This document shows positions 1 through 6,946 of a stretch of DNA of 16,555 nucleotides, in pieces. The stretch is from the NCBI GenBank assembly GCA_030045215.1, contig JASIBJ010000046.1:1-16555 (forward strand). Reading direction: 5' to 3'. Numbering within the stretch: the stretch's first letter is position 1; the number at the start of each line of letters is the position of its first letter. Both the position numbers and the translations under genes were made by a program. This stretch comes from Streptosporangiaceae bacterium. GTDB taxonomy: Bacteria > Actinomycetota > Actinomycetes > Streptosporangiales > Streptosporangiaceae. The notes beneath the pieces are model-generated. The model ran no database searches, had not been told where the DNA came from, and saw nothing but the letters and a program-made list of their open reading frames with translations.

Positions 1-444
1 TCGCTGGCTGACCTGGATGGCAAGACCTTGCTAATCGTGAACGTCGCGTCCAAGTGCGGGCTGACGCCGCAGTACGCCGGGCTCGAGGAACTGCACAAGC
101 GGTTCTCCGACCGGGGATTCTCGGTCGTGGGCTTCCCGTGTAACCAATTCGGTGGCCAGGAGCCGGGCAGCGCGGACGAAATCGCGGAGTTCTGCTCGAC
201 CAACTACTCGGTCAGCTTTCCCCTGTTCGAGAAGATCGACGTGAACGGCGCGGGCAGGCATCCCATCTATGCGGAGCTCACGCAGGCCCAGGACGCCGAA
301 GGCGAGGCTGGGGACATCCAGTGGAACTTCGAGAAGTTCCTCGTCGGCCCGGACGGGACCGTCCTGCGGCGGTTCCGTCCGATGACCACGCCGGAGGCCG
401 AGGAACTGGTCGAAGCGGTCGAGGCGAACCTCCCCGCTGCTTGA
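1..444 (+). CDS. Glutathione peroxidase family protein (5' end outside window)
   Basis: Thiol peroxidase of the glutathione peroxidase family, which reduces hydrogen peroxide and organic hydroperoxides in the cytosol. Actinobacterial members usually take electrons from thioredoxin or mycothiol-linked systems rather than glutathione. The reading frame is open from the first base, and a typical family member has roughly 15 more residues upstream, so the true start is outside the window. Visible are NVASKCGLTPQY (peroxidatic Cys at in-window residue 19; cysteine, not selenocysteine), then GFPCNQFGGQEP, which holds the active-site Gln and a second Cys, and WNFEKFLV, with the Trp/Asn of the catalytic tetrad. 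It ends with TGA at 442-444, convergent with the next gene. The family call is secure; the electron donor is unknown. Confidence 0.95.
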   Translation, partial: SLADLDGKTLLIVNVASKCGLTPQYAGLEELHKRFSDRGFSVVGFPCNQFGGQEPGSADEIAEFCSTNYSVSFPLFEKIDVNGAGRHPIYAELTQAQDAEGEAGDIQWNFEKFLVGPDGTVLRRFRPMTTPEAEELVEAVEANLPAA

Positions 445-470
445 GGGCCGTTCCCGGTTTGGCTCCTCGA

Positions 471-489
471 GCGGGCTTTCGCGGCCCGC
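471..489 (+). terminator. Possible short hairpin between convergent genes
   Basis: GCGGGC (471-476) pairs with GCCCGC (484-489) around a 7-nt loop, just after the peroxidase stop and before the convergent DUF5996 stop. The stem is only six pairs and no clear T-run follows, so this is a weak candidate. Confidence 0.3.
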
Positions 490-516
490 GCGCGGTCGGA
501 CGTTGGAGCGCGTCCG

Positions 517-1437
517 TCAGTTGACCGGCGGCGGCAGTCCGTCCGCGCTGGCCGCGAGGCTGGGATCCCACCGGCACACCTCGCACGCGTGCCGGAACAC
601 CGAATGCGCGAATTCCAGCGCTGTCGCATGCGGATCGTCGGCAGACCGAACGTCTTCCCAGTCGAGGATGAACTCACCCAGGTTGGCATCCCAATGCGCC
701 GCCTTGGGGGAGAGCGCGACGTCAGCGAAGCCTTCCGGAGCGGGGTGGGCGTAGGCGTAGAAGGCGGCCACGGGATGCCGCGCGTCGCCCGGCCACCAGC
801 CCACGGCGACCTCCTGGGCATCCATGGCGTTGCGCATGATGAAGTCGTTCGACGGCGGGCTGGCCGGCTGGCCGGAGAACAGGTTCACGGCGATGTCGAA
901 CGATCCCCACCAGGCATTGACCGGCGTGGACCGGCCCCGGTAGGGCGCGCGGAAGGCGGCTAGCACCAGCGCGGCCTGGGTCGCAGCTGCGAAGTAGTCG
1001 TGTACCTCACCGGCGTCGTAGTGCGCGTGCTCGAAGTCCTCGTCAAGCGGCACCGTCCAGGGAACTTCCTGCGGGGTCGGATCTATCCGGACGTCGCCGC
1101 CAAGTCGGCTTGCCGCAGCGAGCACGGCGCGCGTCACCTCCGCGACCGGCCGGTCCGGCGCGAGCGGGATCCGCTCGGAGTTGCCGCTGCTGTGCTCCAC
1201 GATCGCCTCGTGCGTGTGCAGGTCGAGCGCGATGACCAGCGACCCGGAGCCGTCGGGTGCGGGGAGCGGCGCCGTCTCCCAGCCGCGCGCGGTCAAGCGG
1301 AGCGCCGCATGCTGAAGCTGCGGTTCGGGCCGCGCTAGCTTCGCGGCGAGCTTGCCGAGTACCTGGGTATGTGCGTGCAATGTGTCGCAGGTTTCGCGCC
1401 AATGCTCGTAGGACGCGGAAGGCCAGGCCGAAGACAT
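517..1437 (-). CDS. DUF5996 family protein
   Basis: A 306-residue protein of the uncharacterised DUF5996 family; the biochemical role is unknown. Family traits as I recall them are the opening WPSASYEHWRETCDTLHAHT, the LTARGWETAPLP segment, VPLDEDFEHAHYDAGEVHDY, the conserved WWGSFDIAVNLFSGQPA block, VGWWPGD...AAFYAYAHPAPEGF, and a C-terminal FILDWEDVRSADDPHATALEF helix. It appears soluble, with no signal peptide or membrane segment. The frame stays open upstream to an ATG at 1512, but family similarity begins close to the ATG at 1437. The extra 25 residues look non-homologous, so the shorter start is preferred; no good ribosome site precedes either. It is divergent from the membrane protein at 1608, and nothing nearby suggests a pathway. 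Confidence 0.85.
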   Translation of the reverse strand: MSSAWPSASYEHWRETCDTLHAHTQVLGKLAAKLARPEPQLQHAALRLTARGWETAPLPAPDGSGSLVIALDLHTHEAIVEHSSGNSERIPLAPDRPVAEVTRAVLAAASRLGGDVRIDPTPQEVPWTVPLDEDFEHAHYDAGEVHDYFAAATQAALVLAAFRAPYRGRSTPVNAWWGSFDIAVNLFSGQPASPPSNDFIMRNAMDAQEVAVGWWPGDARHPVAAFYAYAHPAPEGFADVALSPKAAHWDANLGEFILDWEDVRSADDPHATALEFAHSVFRHACEVCRWDPSLAASADGLPPPVN

Positions 1438-1572
1438 GACCGCACCGTAGCCGGTCCATAACCCATCCTCAGCAGCGGGGTCGGCCGAACGCGACCTGAC
1501 AATACCATCCATTCCGGTGCGATATCCCGCAATATGATCTGCGTATTTCTATGCCCGTTAATGTTGTTGATA

Positions 1573-1600
1573 TTGAATCTGCTGCCTTCTCCTGTACGAT
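1573..1600 (+). promoter_or_regulatory. Candidate promoter giving a leaderless mRNA
   Basis: A -35-like TTGAAT (1573-1578) and a -10-like TACGAT (1595-1600) are 16 nt apart in an unusually AT-rich patch. Transcription would be expected to start 7-8 nt after the -10 box, which is at the ATG at 1608. That would explain why this gene has no visible Shine-Dalgarno sequence. Prediction from sequence only. Confidence 0.5.
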
Positions 1601-1607
1601 CGCGGCC

Positions 1608-2471
1608 ATGAATCCGCTATCGGGCGTACTGGGCGAATCGTGGGCACTGTACAAAGCGCAAGCGCGCCACCTGCTCACAATTGCGTTCATCATCTACTTC
1701 ATCACTGCCATCGTGGACGCTCTGTTCCACGAGATCGGCGGCATCTTCGGCGTTGTCCTCGGCGACCTGGTCACTCTGATTGCCGTTTACCTACTCGAAG
1801 CGGCGCTGGTGAAAGCCGTGCAGGATGTGCGTGATGGCCGGGTTGACCTGTCCGTAGGTCAGACGTTCTCGGCCGCAGCGCCCTTCTGGGGATCCGTCGC
1901 CATTGCTTCGATCCTGGCGTCGATTGCGATCGCGATCGGCCTTGCGCTCATCATCATTCCCGGCTTGTTCCTGATCACGATCTGGTGCCTGATCGTCCCG
2001 GTCATCGTGCTGGAACGGTCGGGCGCGTTCGCTTCATTCGGCCGTAGCTATCATCTGGTGCGCGGAAACTTCTGGAATGTCTTCGGCACGCTCGTCGTGG
2101 TGTTCTTGGTCCTGTTCGTCCTGGATCTGGTGGTCGGGCTCATTCTGGTCGCGCTGCCGGTATTCCTCTCTGCCTTCCTCGCCGACGTGATTGTCGGAAC
2201 CCTTGTCGCCCCATTCATCGCGGTAGTCGTCACGCTGATGTACTTCAGGCTGGCGGCCGCCACCGTCGGCGGCCCGGCTTCGGCTGGCGGTCCCTATGCG
2301 GCTCAGGGTCCATATGGATCTCCCGGCCCGTACGGATCCGCTGACCCCTACGGCGGACAGCCGGGCCAGACCGCTGGCTTCTCGCCGCCGGGACCAGCTG
2401 ACCAGGGCTTCCAGCCGCCGCCAGCGCAGGGCCCGACAGATGCGGGGTTCCCCCCGCCGGCTCAGTCTTAG
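1608..2471 (+). CDS. Multipass membrane protein with Pro/Gly-rich cytoplasmic tail
   Basis: A 287-residue integral membrane protein. The first ~220 residues hold about six hydrophobic segments, and the GAFASFGRSYHLVRGNFWNVFG stretch (about residues 143-164) resembles the Ser-Arg-x-Leu-V-R-G-x-FW motif of the 'glycerophosphoryl diester phosphodiesterase membrane domain'/DUF7544-like families. Those are membrane proteins without the catalytic domain. The last ~65 residues are a low-complexity tail with GPYG and PPP repeats (GPYAAQGPYGSPGPYGS), common in actinobacterial membrane proteins. An in-frame ATG at 1551 would add 19 residues, but 1608 sits exactly where the predicted promoter would start transcription. 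The gene is followed by a strong terminator, so it is probably monocistronic. Function unknown. Confidence 0.8.
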   Translation: MNPLSGVLGESWALYKAQARHLLTIAFIIYFITAIVDALFHEIGGIFGVVLGDLVTLIAVYLLEAALVKAVQDVRDGRVDLSVGQTFSAAAPFWGSVAIASILASIAIAIGLALIIIPGLFLITIWCLIVPVIVLERSGAFASFGRSYHLVRGNFWNVFGTLVVVFLVLFVLDLVVGLILVALPVFLSAFLADVIVGTLVAPFIAVVVTLMYFRLAAATVGGPASAGGPYAAQGPYGSPGPYGSADPYGGQPGQTAGFSPPGPADQGFQPPPAQGPTDAGFPPPAQS

Positions 2472-2489
2472 AACCACGCTCGATCGATG

Positions 2490-2522
2490 CGGAGCGCCGG
2501 GGAAGACCCCGGCGCTCCGTTT
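2490..2522 (+). terminator. Strong intrinsic terminator after the membrane protein
   Basis: A perfect 13-bp stem: CGGAGCGCCGGGG (2490-2502) pairs with CCCCGGCGCTCCG (2507-2519) around an AAGA tetraloop, followed by TTTGT. It begins 18 nt after the stop codon at 2471. This is the most convincing rho-independent terminator in the window. Confidence 0.9.
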
Positions 2523-2627
2523 GTCCGTACCGGAAGAACCCCGGCCAGGCGTGCACTCAGCCAGCGGTGCAGAGGCACGCTTGACCTACGATCGCCGCCG
2601 TTGGCGGCGGAATGCGCCAGGAGGGCC

Positions 2628-3416
2628 ATGGACGACAAAGCTCGCACCGACTACCTGGACCGCATCGGCATCGCGAGCCCCGGAACGCTGGACAGTGGCG
2701 CGCTGCGCGAGTTGCACCGGTCGCATATGCTCACCGTTCCTTTCGAGAACCTGAGCATCCACCTGGGCGAGCCGATCTCGCTAGTGGCCGACGACCTCAT
2801 CGCGAAGATCGTCCGGCAGCGACGGGGCGGATTCTGCTACGAGCTCAATGGCGCATTCGCGCTGCTGCTCGAACAGCTTGGCGGCCGGGTACAGCGTGTG
2901 GCAGCACGGGTTTACGGAGCGAATGGACTCGGGCCGCCGCTCGACCATCTGGCCCTCGTCATGCACCTCCCCGATGGCAGCGGCCCGTGGCTCGCCGATG
3001 TCGGCTTCGGCAGCCATAGCACCTACCCGCTGGAGTTCGAAAGCCGAGCCGCGCAGCACGACCCTGGCGGTACGTTCCTGCTCGCCGACGCGGACAACCG
3101 TGACGTGGACGTGCTGAAGGACGGCGCACCGCAGTACAGGATCGAGCGGCGCGAGCGAACTCTCGAGGAATTCGTGCCCACCTGCTGGTGGCAGCAGACG
3201 TCGCCGCAGTCGCACTTCACCCAGGGCACCATCTGCTCGATGATGACGCCCGAGGGCAGGGTGTCGATCGCAGGTCGCACCCTGATCCGGACCAGCGGAG
3301 GCACGCGCACCGAGAGTCAGCTGTCCTCCGATGACGAACTGCTGGCCGCGTATCGCGACTACTTCGGCGTCAGCCTGCCGCTAGTACCGGACAAGATCCG
3401 GCTGGCTCGGTCCTAG
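2628..3416 (+). CDS. nat: Arylamine N-acetyltransferase
   Basis: A 262-residue cytosolic enzyme that moves an acetyl group from acetyl-CoA to arylamines, arylhydrazines or related amines by a ping-pong mechanism through a catalytic cysteine. The triad is complete: Cys70 in RRGGFCYELN, His107 in PPLDHLALVM and Asp124 in WLADVGFG. The VPFENLSIHLG block near residues 37-47 is also typical, and the length matches bacterial NATs (about 260-280). The ATG at 2628 is preceded by GGAGG with good spacing; longer upstream starts would add Arg-rich sequence unlike the family. A 7-bp hairpin (2593-2609) lies in the short leader. Its last 36 bp overlap the 3' end of the convergent AraC-type gene. In mycobacteria NAT has been linked to sterol catabolism, but nothing here shows that. 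Confidence 0.95.
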   Translation: MDDKARTDYLDRIGIASPGTLDSGALRELHRSHMLTVPFENLSIHLGEPISLVADDLIAKIVRQRRGGFCYELNGAFALLLEQLGGRVQRVAARVYGANGLGPPLDHLALVMHLPDGSGPWLADVGFGSHSTYPLEFESRAAQHDPGGTFLLADADNRDVDVLKDGAPQYRIERRERTLEEFVPTCWWQQTSPQSHFTQGTICSMMTPEGRVSIAGRTLIRTSGGTRTESQLSSDDELLAAYRDYFGVSLPLVPDKIRLARS

Positions 3417-4160
3417 CGTCCTGGCCAGCGCGGCCGGGGGCAGGCCGGTCAGGCTCGTCATCTCTCTGGTGAGGTGTGCCTGGTCGGCGAATCCGGCCTC
3501 GATCGCCAGCCGGGCGAGATTACCGTCGCGGGCGGCGGGCTGCAGCTGCGCGAGCGCGCGGCGGAACCTCAGCACCCGGTGCAGCATCTTTGGTCCGTAG
3601 CCGACCGCGGCATCGAACCGCCGCCGAAGCTGCCGCTCGCTGACTGACAGCTCGGAGCTCATCCTCGTCACCGAGGTACCGCCGCGAGCTAGCAGCCGCA
3701 CCCCCTCCAGCACCAGCGGGTCCGGCGGGCCGGCGTACATGAGTTGCGCGGCCAGCCCCGTCACCAGATTCAAGGCAGTGGCGGGCGGAAGATCGGCCGG
3801 TAGCTGCCCGGCCAGAGCGGGCAGGCAGTCGGCGAGGTCCACGCGCTGATCGCGCAGTTCGGAGAGCGGCAGCCCGATTGCGGGTCCGCCGGCCCCTGGG
3901 CGGAATCGCGCGCCGACAACGATCGTGGCAGGCGGGAGCTCGGCCGGCACGGGCCCGGTGTCGGGACCTGCAAGGTAAGCGCCGTGGCCGCTCTGCCAGA
4001 TCAGGTCGATGCAGCCATCCGGATACACCTGCTGTACCTTCTGGCCACCGTCGGGCGCGACCACGCTGACCCACAGGCACGACAGTGAACCGCGCAGATC
4101 GGCTGGCGGGAGCCACTCTCGATACCCGCGGTCCCACAGTCGCGAGGCGACCATGCTCAT
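3381..4160 (-). CDS. AraC family transcriptional regulator
   Basis: A 259-residue DNA-binding regulator. The N-terminal half resembles the DUF6597-type sensor domain of many actinobacterial AraC proteins (WLPPADLRGSLSCLWVS; VYPDGCIDLIW; VGARFRPGAGGPAIGLPLSEL). The C-terminal part, about residues 150-250, has the double helix-turn-helix: MSSELSVSERQLRRRFDAAVG, then the conserved second half LAIEAGFADQAHLTREMTSLTGLPP. The ligand is unknown. Two ATGs lie close together (4160 and 4154). A TAGGCT -10-like hexamer (4172-4167 on the minus strand) ends 6 nt before the first, so a leaderless start at 4160 is plausible. It is divergent from the alpha-toroid gene (96-bp gap), making that gene a candidate target. 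Confidence 0.92.
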   Translation of the reverse strand: MSMVASRLWDRGYREWLPPADLRGSLSCLWVSVVAPDGGQKVQQVYPDGCIDLIWQSGHGAYLAGPDTGPVPAELPPATIVVGARFRPGAGGPAIGLPLSELRDQRVDLADCLPALAGQLPADLPPATALNLVTGLAAQLMYAGPPDPLVLEGVRLLARGGTSVTRMSSELSVSERQLRRRFDAAVGYGPKMLHRVLRFRRALAQLQPAARDGNLARLAIEAGFADQAHLTREMTSLTGLPPAALARTLGPSQPDLVRY

Positions 4161-4256
4161 GCCGACAGCCTAGGGACCACCTCTGACAAGGGGCGGCGGT
4201 CAGGACGTGGCCGATTCCTTCAAGACGGCTGACCAGGCCGCTGGTGAAATGAGTGC

Positions 4257-5126
4257 ATGACAAAAACACCTGACCTGACTGCCGCGACCCGCTTCGTGGC
4301 CGAAACCGGCCGCGTACTTGACCAGCGCCGTTTCCAACTGTTCTTCCGCGGCGGGGGCGTCACCCCGGTGCGCGATGCCGTAATTGCCTACCGCAATGCG
4401 GACGGGGGTTTCGGCAACGCGCTCGAGCCCGATTGCCGCTGCCCGCTGAGCCAGCCCGCTCCGACCGAGATGGCGCTGCGACTGCTCGATGAGGCGGCCG
4501 CCTGGGACACCGAGCTAGCGGAGGGTGCGTGCGACTGGCTCCAGCGGAACGAGGCCGTCGGCGGCGGGGCCACCATGGTCGAGGCAAACGTCACGGACTG
4601 GCCTCGCGCGCCATGGTGGGTACCCGAGGACGGCAGGCCGGCCTCGCTCATCCAGACCGGCCTGCTCGCGGGCGTACTGCATTCGCGTGGCGTCACCCAC
4701 CCGTGGCTGAGACGGGCGACCGAGGTGATGTGGGAGCGTATTGGCCGGCTGTCCGACCCCGGCCCCTACGAGATGTTCGGCGTGCTCAAGTTCCTGGAGT
4801 GCGTGCCCGACCGGGAGCGGGCCGAGCGCGGGTTCGAGACCGTCGCGCCGATGCTGCTTGACCGCAAGCTGGTTGAACTTGATCCGGACGCGGCCGGCGA
4901 GACGCACGGCGTGCTGGCGTTCGCGCCGAAGCCGGGCTCGATGGCGCGCGCGCTGTTCGATACCGCGACGGTCGACGCGCACCTGGACAAGCTTGCTGCC
5001 GGGCAGCAGGAGGACGGCGGCTGGACGTTCAACTGGCCACAATGGTCTGTTGCCGCGACGCTCGACTGGCGCGGCTTCGTGACCGTGGACGCGCTGATGG
5101 TGCTGCGGGCCAACGGCAGGTTGTGA
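4257..5126 (+). CDS. Alpha-toroid protein (prenyltransferase/squalene-oxidase-like repeats)
   Basis: A 289-residue protein with the alpha/alpha-toroid fold seen in terpene cyclases and protein prenyltransferases. Supporting motifs are AYRNADGGFGNALEPDC near residues 44-60 and QQEDGGWTFNWPQWS near residues 251-265, where Q-x-x-D-G-G-W resembles the QW motif of squalene cyclases. Between them are alternating amphipathic helices. It lacks the DxDD motif of class II terpene cyclases and is less than half the length of a squalene-hopene cyclase, so catalysis should not be assumed. Close homologues are usually annotated only as hypothetical or 'prenyltransferase'. No signal peptide is seen. ATG 4257 is the only sensible start; the ribosome site is weak. 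It is divergent from the AraC-type regulator and convergent with the acyl-CoA dehydrogenase. Confidence 0.8.
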   Translation: MTKTPDLTAATRFVAETGRVLDQRRFQLFFRGGGVTPVRDAVIAYRNADGGFGNALEPDCRCPLSQPAPTEMALRLLDEAAAWDTELAEGACDWLQRNEAVGGGATMVEANVTDWPRAPWWVPEDGRPASLIQTGLLAGVLHSRGVTHPWLRRATEVMWERIGRLSDPGPYEMFGVLKFLECVPDRERAERGFETVAPMLLDRKLVELDPDAAGETHGVLAFAPKPGSMARALFDTATVDAHLDKLAAGQQEDGGWTFNWPQWSVAATLDWRGFVTVDALMVLRANGRL

Positions 5127-5140
5127 AGTCTGCCGGCAGG

Positions 5141-5179
5141 GCGGGCCGCGCGCGGCTCAGGCGAGTGCGCGCGGCCCGC
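5141..5179. terminator. Long GC hairpin between convergent genes
   Basis: GCGGGCCGCGCGC (5141-5153) and GCGCGCGGCCCGC (5167-5179) form a perfect 13-bp stem around a 13-nt loop. It starts 14 nt after the alpha-toroid stop and runs into the last codons of the acyl-CoA dehydrogenase, with that gene's stop inside the loop. No T-run follows on either strand, so it would be a GC-only, possibly bidirectional, terminator of the kind common in actinobacteria. Confidence 0.55.
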
Positions 5180-6323
5180 GCTTGATCATTTGATCGGCGA
5201 TGATCGAGCGCTGGACCTCGCTCGTCCCCTCCCAGATCCGCTCGACTCGCAGCTCTCGGAAGAACCGCTCGGCCACATTCTCCCGCATGTACCCGCGCCC
5301 GCCGAAGACTTGCACGGCCCGGTCGGCCACCCGGCCCGCCATCTCTGAGGCGTAGAGCTTGGCCATGGAGCACTGCGCGTGCTGCACCTTGACGCTGGCG
5401 CCGGAATCGATGCCGCGCGCCGTCTCGTAGACCAGCGCGCGGGCGGCGAACAGCTCGGTCAGGCTGTCGGCCAGCATCGCCTGGACAGCCCCGAGAAGCG
5501 CGATCGGCTTGCCCTGGACATGCCGTTCCGCTGCGAACGCGGTCATTTCCTCGACGAGTCGCTGAGCGCCACCCAGGCAGCGGGCGGCGACCATCATCCG
5601 CTCGAACCTGAACCACTCGTAGGCGAAGCTCATGCCGTCGCCCTCCGCGCCCACCAGATGCGTGACCGGCACGCGCACGTCGGTGAAACGCACGATCGGG
5701 TGGTGGTGGCTGATCGTGTGGCTATAGGCGGGGGTGCGCACCACGGCGACGCCGGCACTGGGCAGGTCGACCATGATCATGGCGTGTTCGCCGTCATGAT
5801 CGCCGCCCACGAGCTTGCCCTGGAAGAACGCATAGTCAGCCGTGTTGTAGGACGTGACGTGCCACTTCTCGCCGTTCAGGACGTACTCATCGCCGTCGCG
5901 ACGCGCGGTCGCCACGATCGCGTCGACGTCCGAGCCCGCGCCCTCCTCGGTGATCGCGTAGCACTCCTCGCGGTCGCCGCATACGGTCGGCTTGATGAAC
6001 TTTTCCAGCTGGTAGGGCGTCGCCACCGCTGGAAGCCAGGACGGCGGAGTGGCGACGACCCAGGCGAGGGCGTTCGTCACCCGGCCGACCTGTTCTTGCA
6101 CCAGAACTTGCTGCAGTGACGTGCAGCCGCCTCCGCCCAGTTCCCTGGGCATGTTCGTCGCGTACAGGCCCAGTTCGATGGCCCTGGCCTTGTGCCCGGC
6201 CACGACGTCTTTCGGCAGGTCACCGTCGTTAAGCTCGGCCTCGACCTCCAGCGGGATCAGCTCGTCGGCAAACATCCGCGCGCGTTCCTGGATCTGCAGG
6301 TCCTCTTCCGACAAGCCGTACAT
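5157..6323 (-). CDS. Acyl-CoA dehydrogenase
   Basis: A 388-residue FAD enzyme that introduces a trans-2,3 double bond into an acyl-CoA, passing electrons to electron-transfer flavoprotein. The three-domain layout is complete: N-terminal helical domain, the beta-domain motif CYAITEEGAGSD (121-132, FAD/substrate contact) with NGEKWHVTS (150-158), and the C-terminal helical domain with QVFGGRGYMRE (338-348). RIWEGTSEVQR carries the expected catalytic base, Glu365. The ATG at 6323 has AGGGG five bases upstream; an ATG at 6362 has no ribosome site and adds low-complexity sequence. A TetR-type palindrome lies about 95 bp upstream of the start, tying it to the TetR regulon. Chain length and substrate cannot be told from sequence. 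Confidence 0.93.
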   Translation of the reverse strand: MYGLSEEDLQIQERARMFADELIPLEVEAELNDGDLPKDVVAGHKARAIELGLYATNMPRELGGGGCTSLQQVLVQEQVGRVTNALAWVVATPPSWLPAVATPYQLEKFIKPTVCGDREECYAITEEGAGSDVDAIVATARRDGDEYVLNGEKWHVTSYNTADYAFFQGKLVGGDHDGEHAMIMVDLPSAGVAVVRTPAYSHTISHHHPIVRFTDVRVPVTHLVGAEGDGMSFAYEWFRFERMMVAARCLGGAQRLVEEMTAFAAERHVQGKPIALLGAVQAMLADSLTELFAARALVYETARGIDSGASVKVQHAQCSMAKLYASEMAGRVADRAVQVFGGRGYMRENVAERFFRELRVERIWEGTSEVQRSIIADQMIKRGPRALA

Positions 6324-6416
6324 CGTGCCCCTATCGCTTCCGCCTCGCCCGCTGTCGGTCATGGGCTCGGGCCGAGCACGCGGACGCCGCCCGCGCACTC
6401 AGTCACAAGAGTCCCT

Positions 6417-6432
6417 GACTGAACGTTCAGTC
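6417..6432. promoter_or_regulatory. TetR operator, site 1
   Basis: GACTGAACGTTCAGTC is a perfect 16-bp palindrome, identical to site 2 and one base different from site 3. Flanked by CTA on the right, it reads TAGACTGAACGTTCAGTCA on the minus strand, matching the flanks of the other two sites. It lies upstream of the leftward acyl-CoA dehydrogenase gene and also upstream of the rightward small ORF at 6646. Three copies in 4 kb with the TetR gene nearby make an operator role very likely. Confidence 0.88.
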
Positions 6433-6501
6433 TAGAGGAGTTGCGACCGCGTGCCAATGGGCTAAAGCGGTCGGCGCCCGCCAGGTGCCAGGCGAGCGCG
6501 C

Positions 6502-6521
6502 CCGGTACCGGCCGGTATCGG
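6502..6521. repeat. 20-bp near-perfect palindrome in intergenic DNA
   Basis: CCGGTACCGGCCGGTATCGG is an inverted repeat with a single mismatched pair. It lies in the gene-free stretch between site 1 and the small ORF at 6646. Little else is visible there beyond GC-rich sequence and a GGTACC echo near 6541. It may be a binding site or just a GC-rich coincidence. Confidence 0.35.
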
Positions 6522-6645
6522 TTTGTCGCGAGGATGGCCGGGTACCTGCCGATTGATCTGCAGCACCGTCGTGCCGGCCGGGTTTCCGGCTAGGCAGGAT
6601 TGCACGAACGGGAGCCTGTAGGACATCGGGGGAGGGAAATCGCTC

Positions 6646-6819
6646 ATGCGCTTCATTGGGTCTGTCATGGCAATCTGCGCTGTGTGCGCGGCCATGCTGA
6701 CAGTGACCACCATCCGCCGGCACAAGATGATGGCCAGCCCGCGGAAGCGGCACGGGATGATGATGGCCAGCCCGCGGAAGCGGCACGGAATGATGATGCG
6801 GTCCCGCCACGGCAAGTGA
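6646..6819 (+). CDS. Small membrane-anchored basic protein with tandem repeat (unrecognised)
   Basis: A 57-codon ORF starting at ATG 6646, preceded by GGGGGAGGGA (6628-6637), a strong Shine-Dalgarno sequence with suitable spacing, and ending in TGA at 6817-6819. I do not recognise a family. Residues 1-23 (MRFIGSVMAICAVCAAMLTV...) form one hydrophobic segment with two cysteines, fitting a membrane anchor or uncleaved signal. The rest is strongly basic and consists of MMASPRKRHG twice, then a degenerate MMMRSRHGK: Met, Arg, Lys and His with no acidic residue. With one helix, the basic tail would probably be cytoplasmic by the positive-inside rule. It stands alone between two TetR operators with a hairpin after its stop. 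Possible roles are a metal- or nucleic-acid-binding peptide or a membrane-protein accessory; all are speculation. Confidence 0.6.
   Translation: MRFIGSVMAICAVCAAMLTVTTIRRHKMMASPRKRHGMMMASPRKRHGMMMRSRHGK
6727..6789 (+). repeat. 33-bp-period tandem repeat inside the small ORF
   Basis: A 30-nt unit (ATGATGGCCAGC followed by CCGCGGAAGCGGCACGG) occurs at 6727-6756 and again at 6760-6789, separated by an extra ATG. The copies differ only in the last base (G/A), a synonymous Gly change. The period is a multiple of three, so the reading frame is kept. A degenerate third copy starts at 6793. Confidence 0.9.
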
Positions 6820-6852
6820 CCGCCAGGCAGACTCCGCGTTAGCAGCGGAACG

Positions 6853-6884
6853 AGGCGGCGGTTGCGATGGTGCGGCCGCCGCCT
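6853..6884 (+). terminator. Hairpin after the small ORF
   Basis: AGGCGGCGG (6853-6861) pairs perfectly with CCGCCGCCT (6876-6884) around a 14-nt loop, followed by TCTCAT. It lies 33 nt after the small ORF stop and before site 2, where a terminator insulating the next operon would be expected. The T-run is poor. Confidence 0.5.
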
Positions 6885-6911
6885 TCTCATGTGCGGACGC
6901 GTCTCAGACTC

Positions 6912-6940
6912 TTGACTGAACGTTCAGTCTATGCCAGTAT
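6912..6940 (+). promoter_or_regulatory. Candidate promoter overlapping operator site 2
   Basis: TTGACT (6912-6917) matches the -35 consensus at five of six positions and shares four bases with the palindrome. CAGTAT (6935-6940) follows at 17-nt spacing as a moderate -10. Expected transcription start is near 6947, the GTG of the flavoprotein gene, implying a leaderless mRNA. Repressor bound at the palindrome would cover the -35 and spacer, a direct block of RNA polymerase. Confidence 0.6.
6914..6929. promoter_or_regulatory. TetR operator, site 2
   Basis: GACTGAACGTTCAGTC, a perfect palindrome identical to site 1, ends 17 nt before the flavoprotein start and sits inside its predicted promoter. 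The GAACGTTC core resembles what I recall of proteobacterial BetI operators, consistent with the BetI-like repressor in this locus. Confidence 0.9.
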
Positions 6941-6946
6941 CGGCCA

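Noticed and set aside
267..821. 184-residue minus-strand frame across the end of the peroxidase and the DUF5996 gene
   Set aside because: Arg/Ser/Pro-rich composition, overlaps two well-supported genes, no recognisable motif.
6462..6890. Minus-strand frames of 127-142 residues opposite the small ORF, with PLPRAGHH-type repeats
   Set aside because: The repeats are the antisense image of the 33-bp-period repeat. No ribosome site, and the plus-strand ORF has a strong one.
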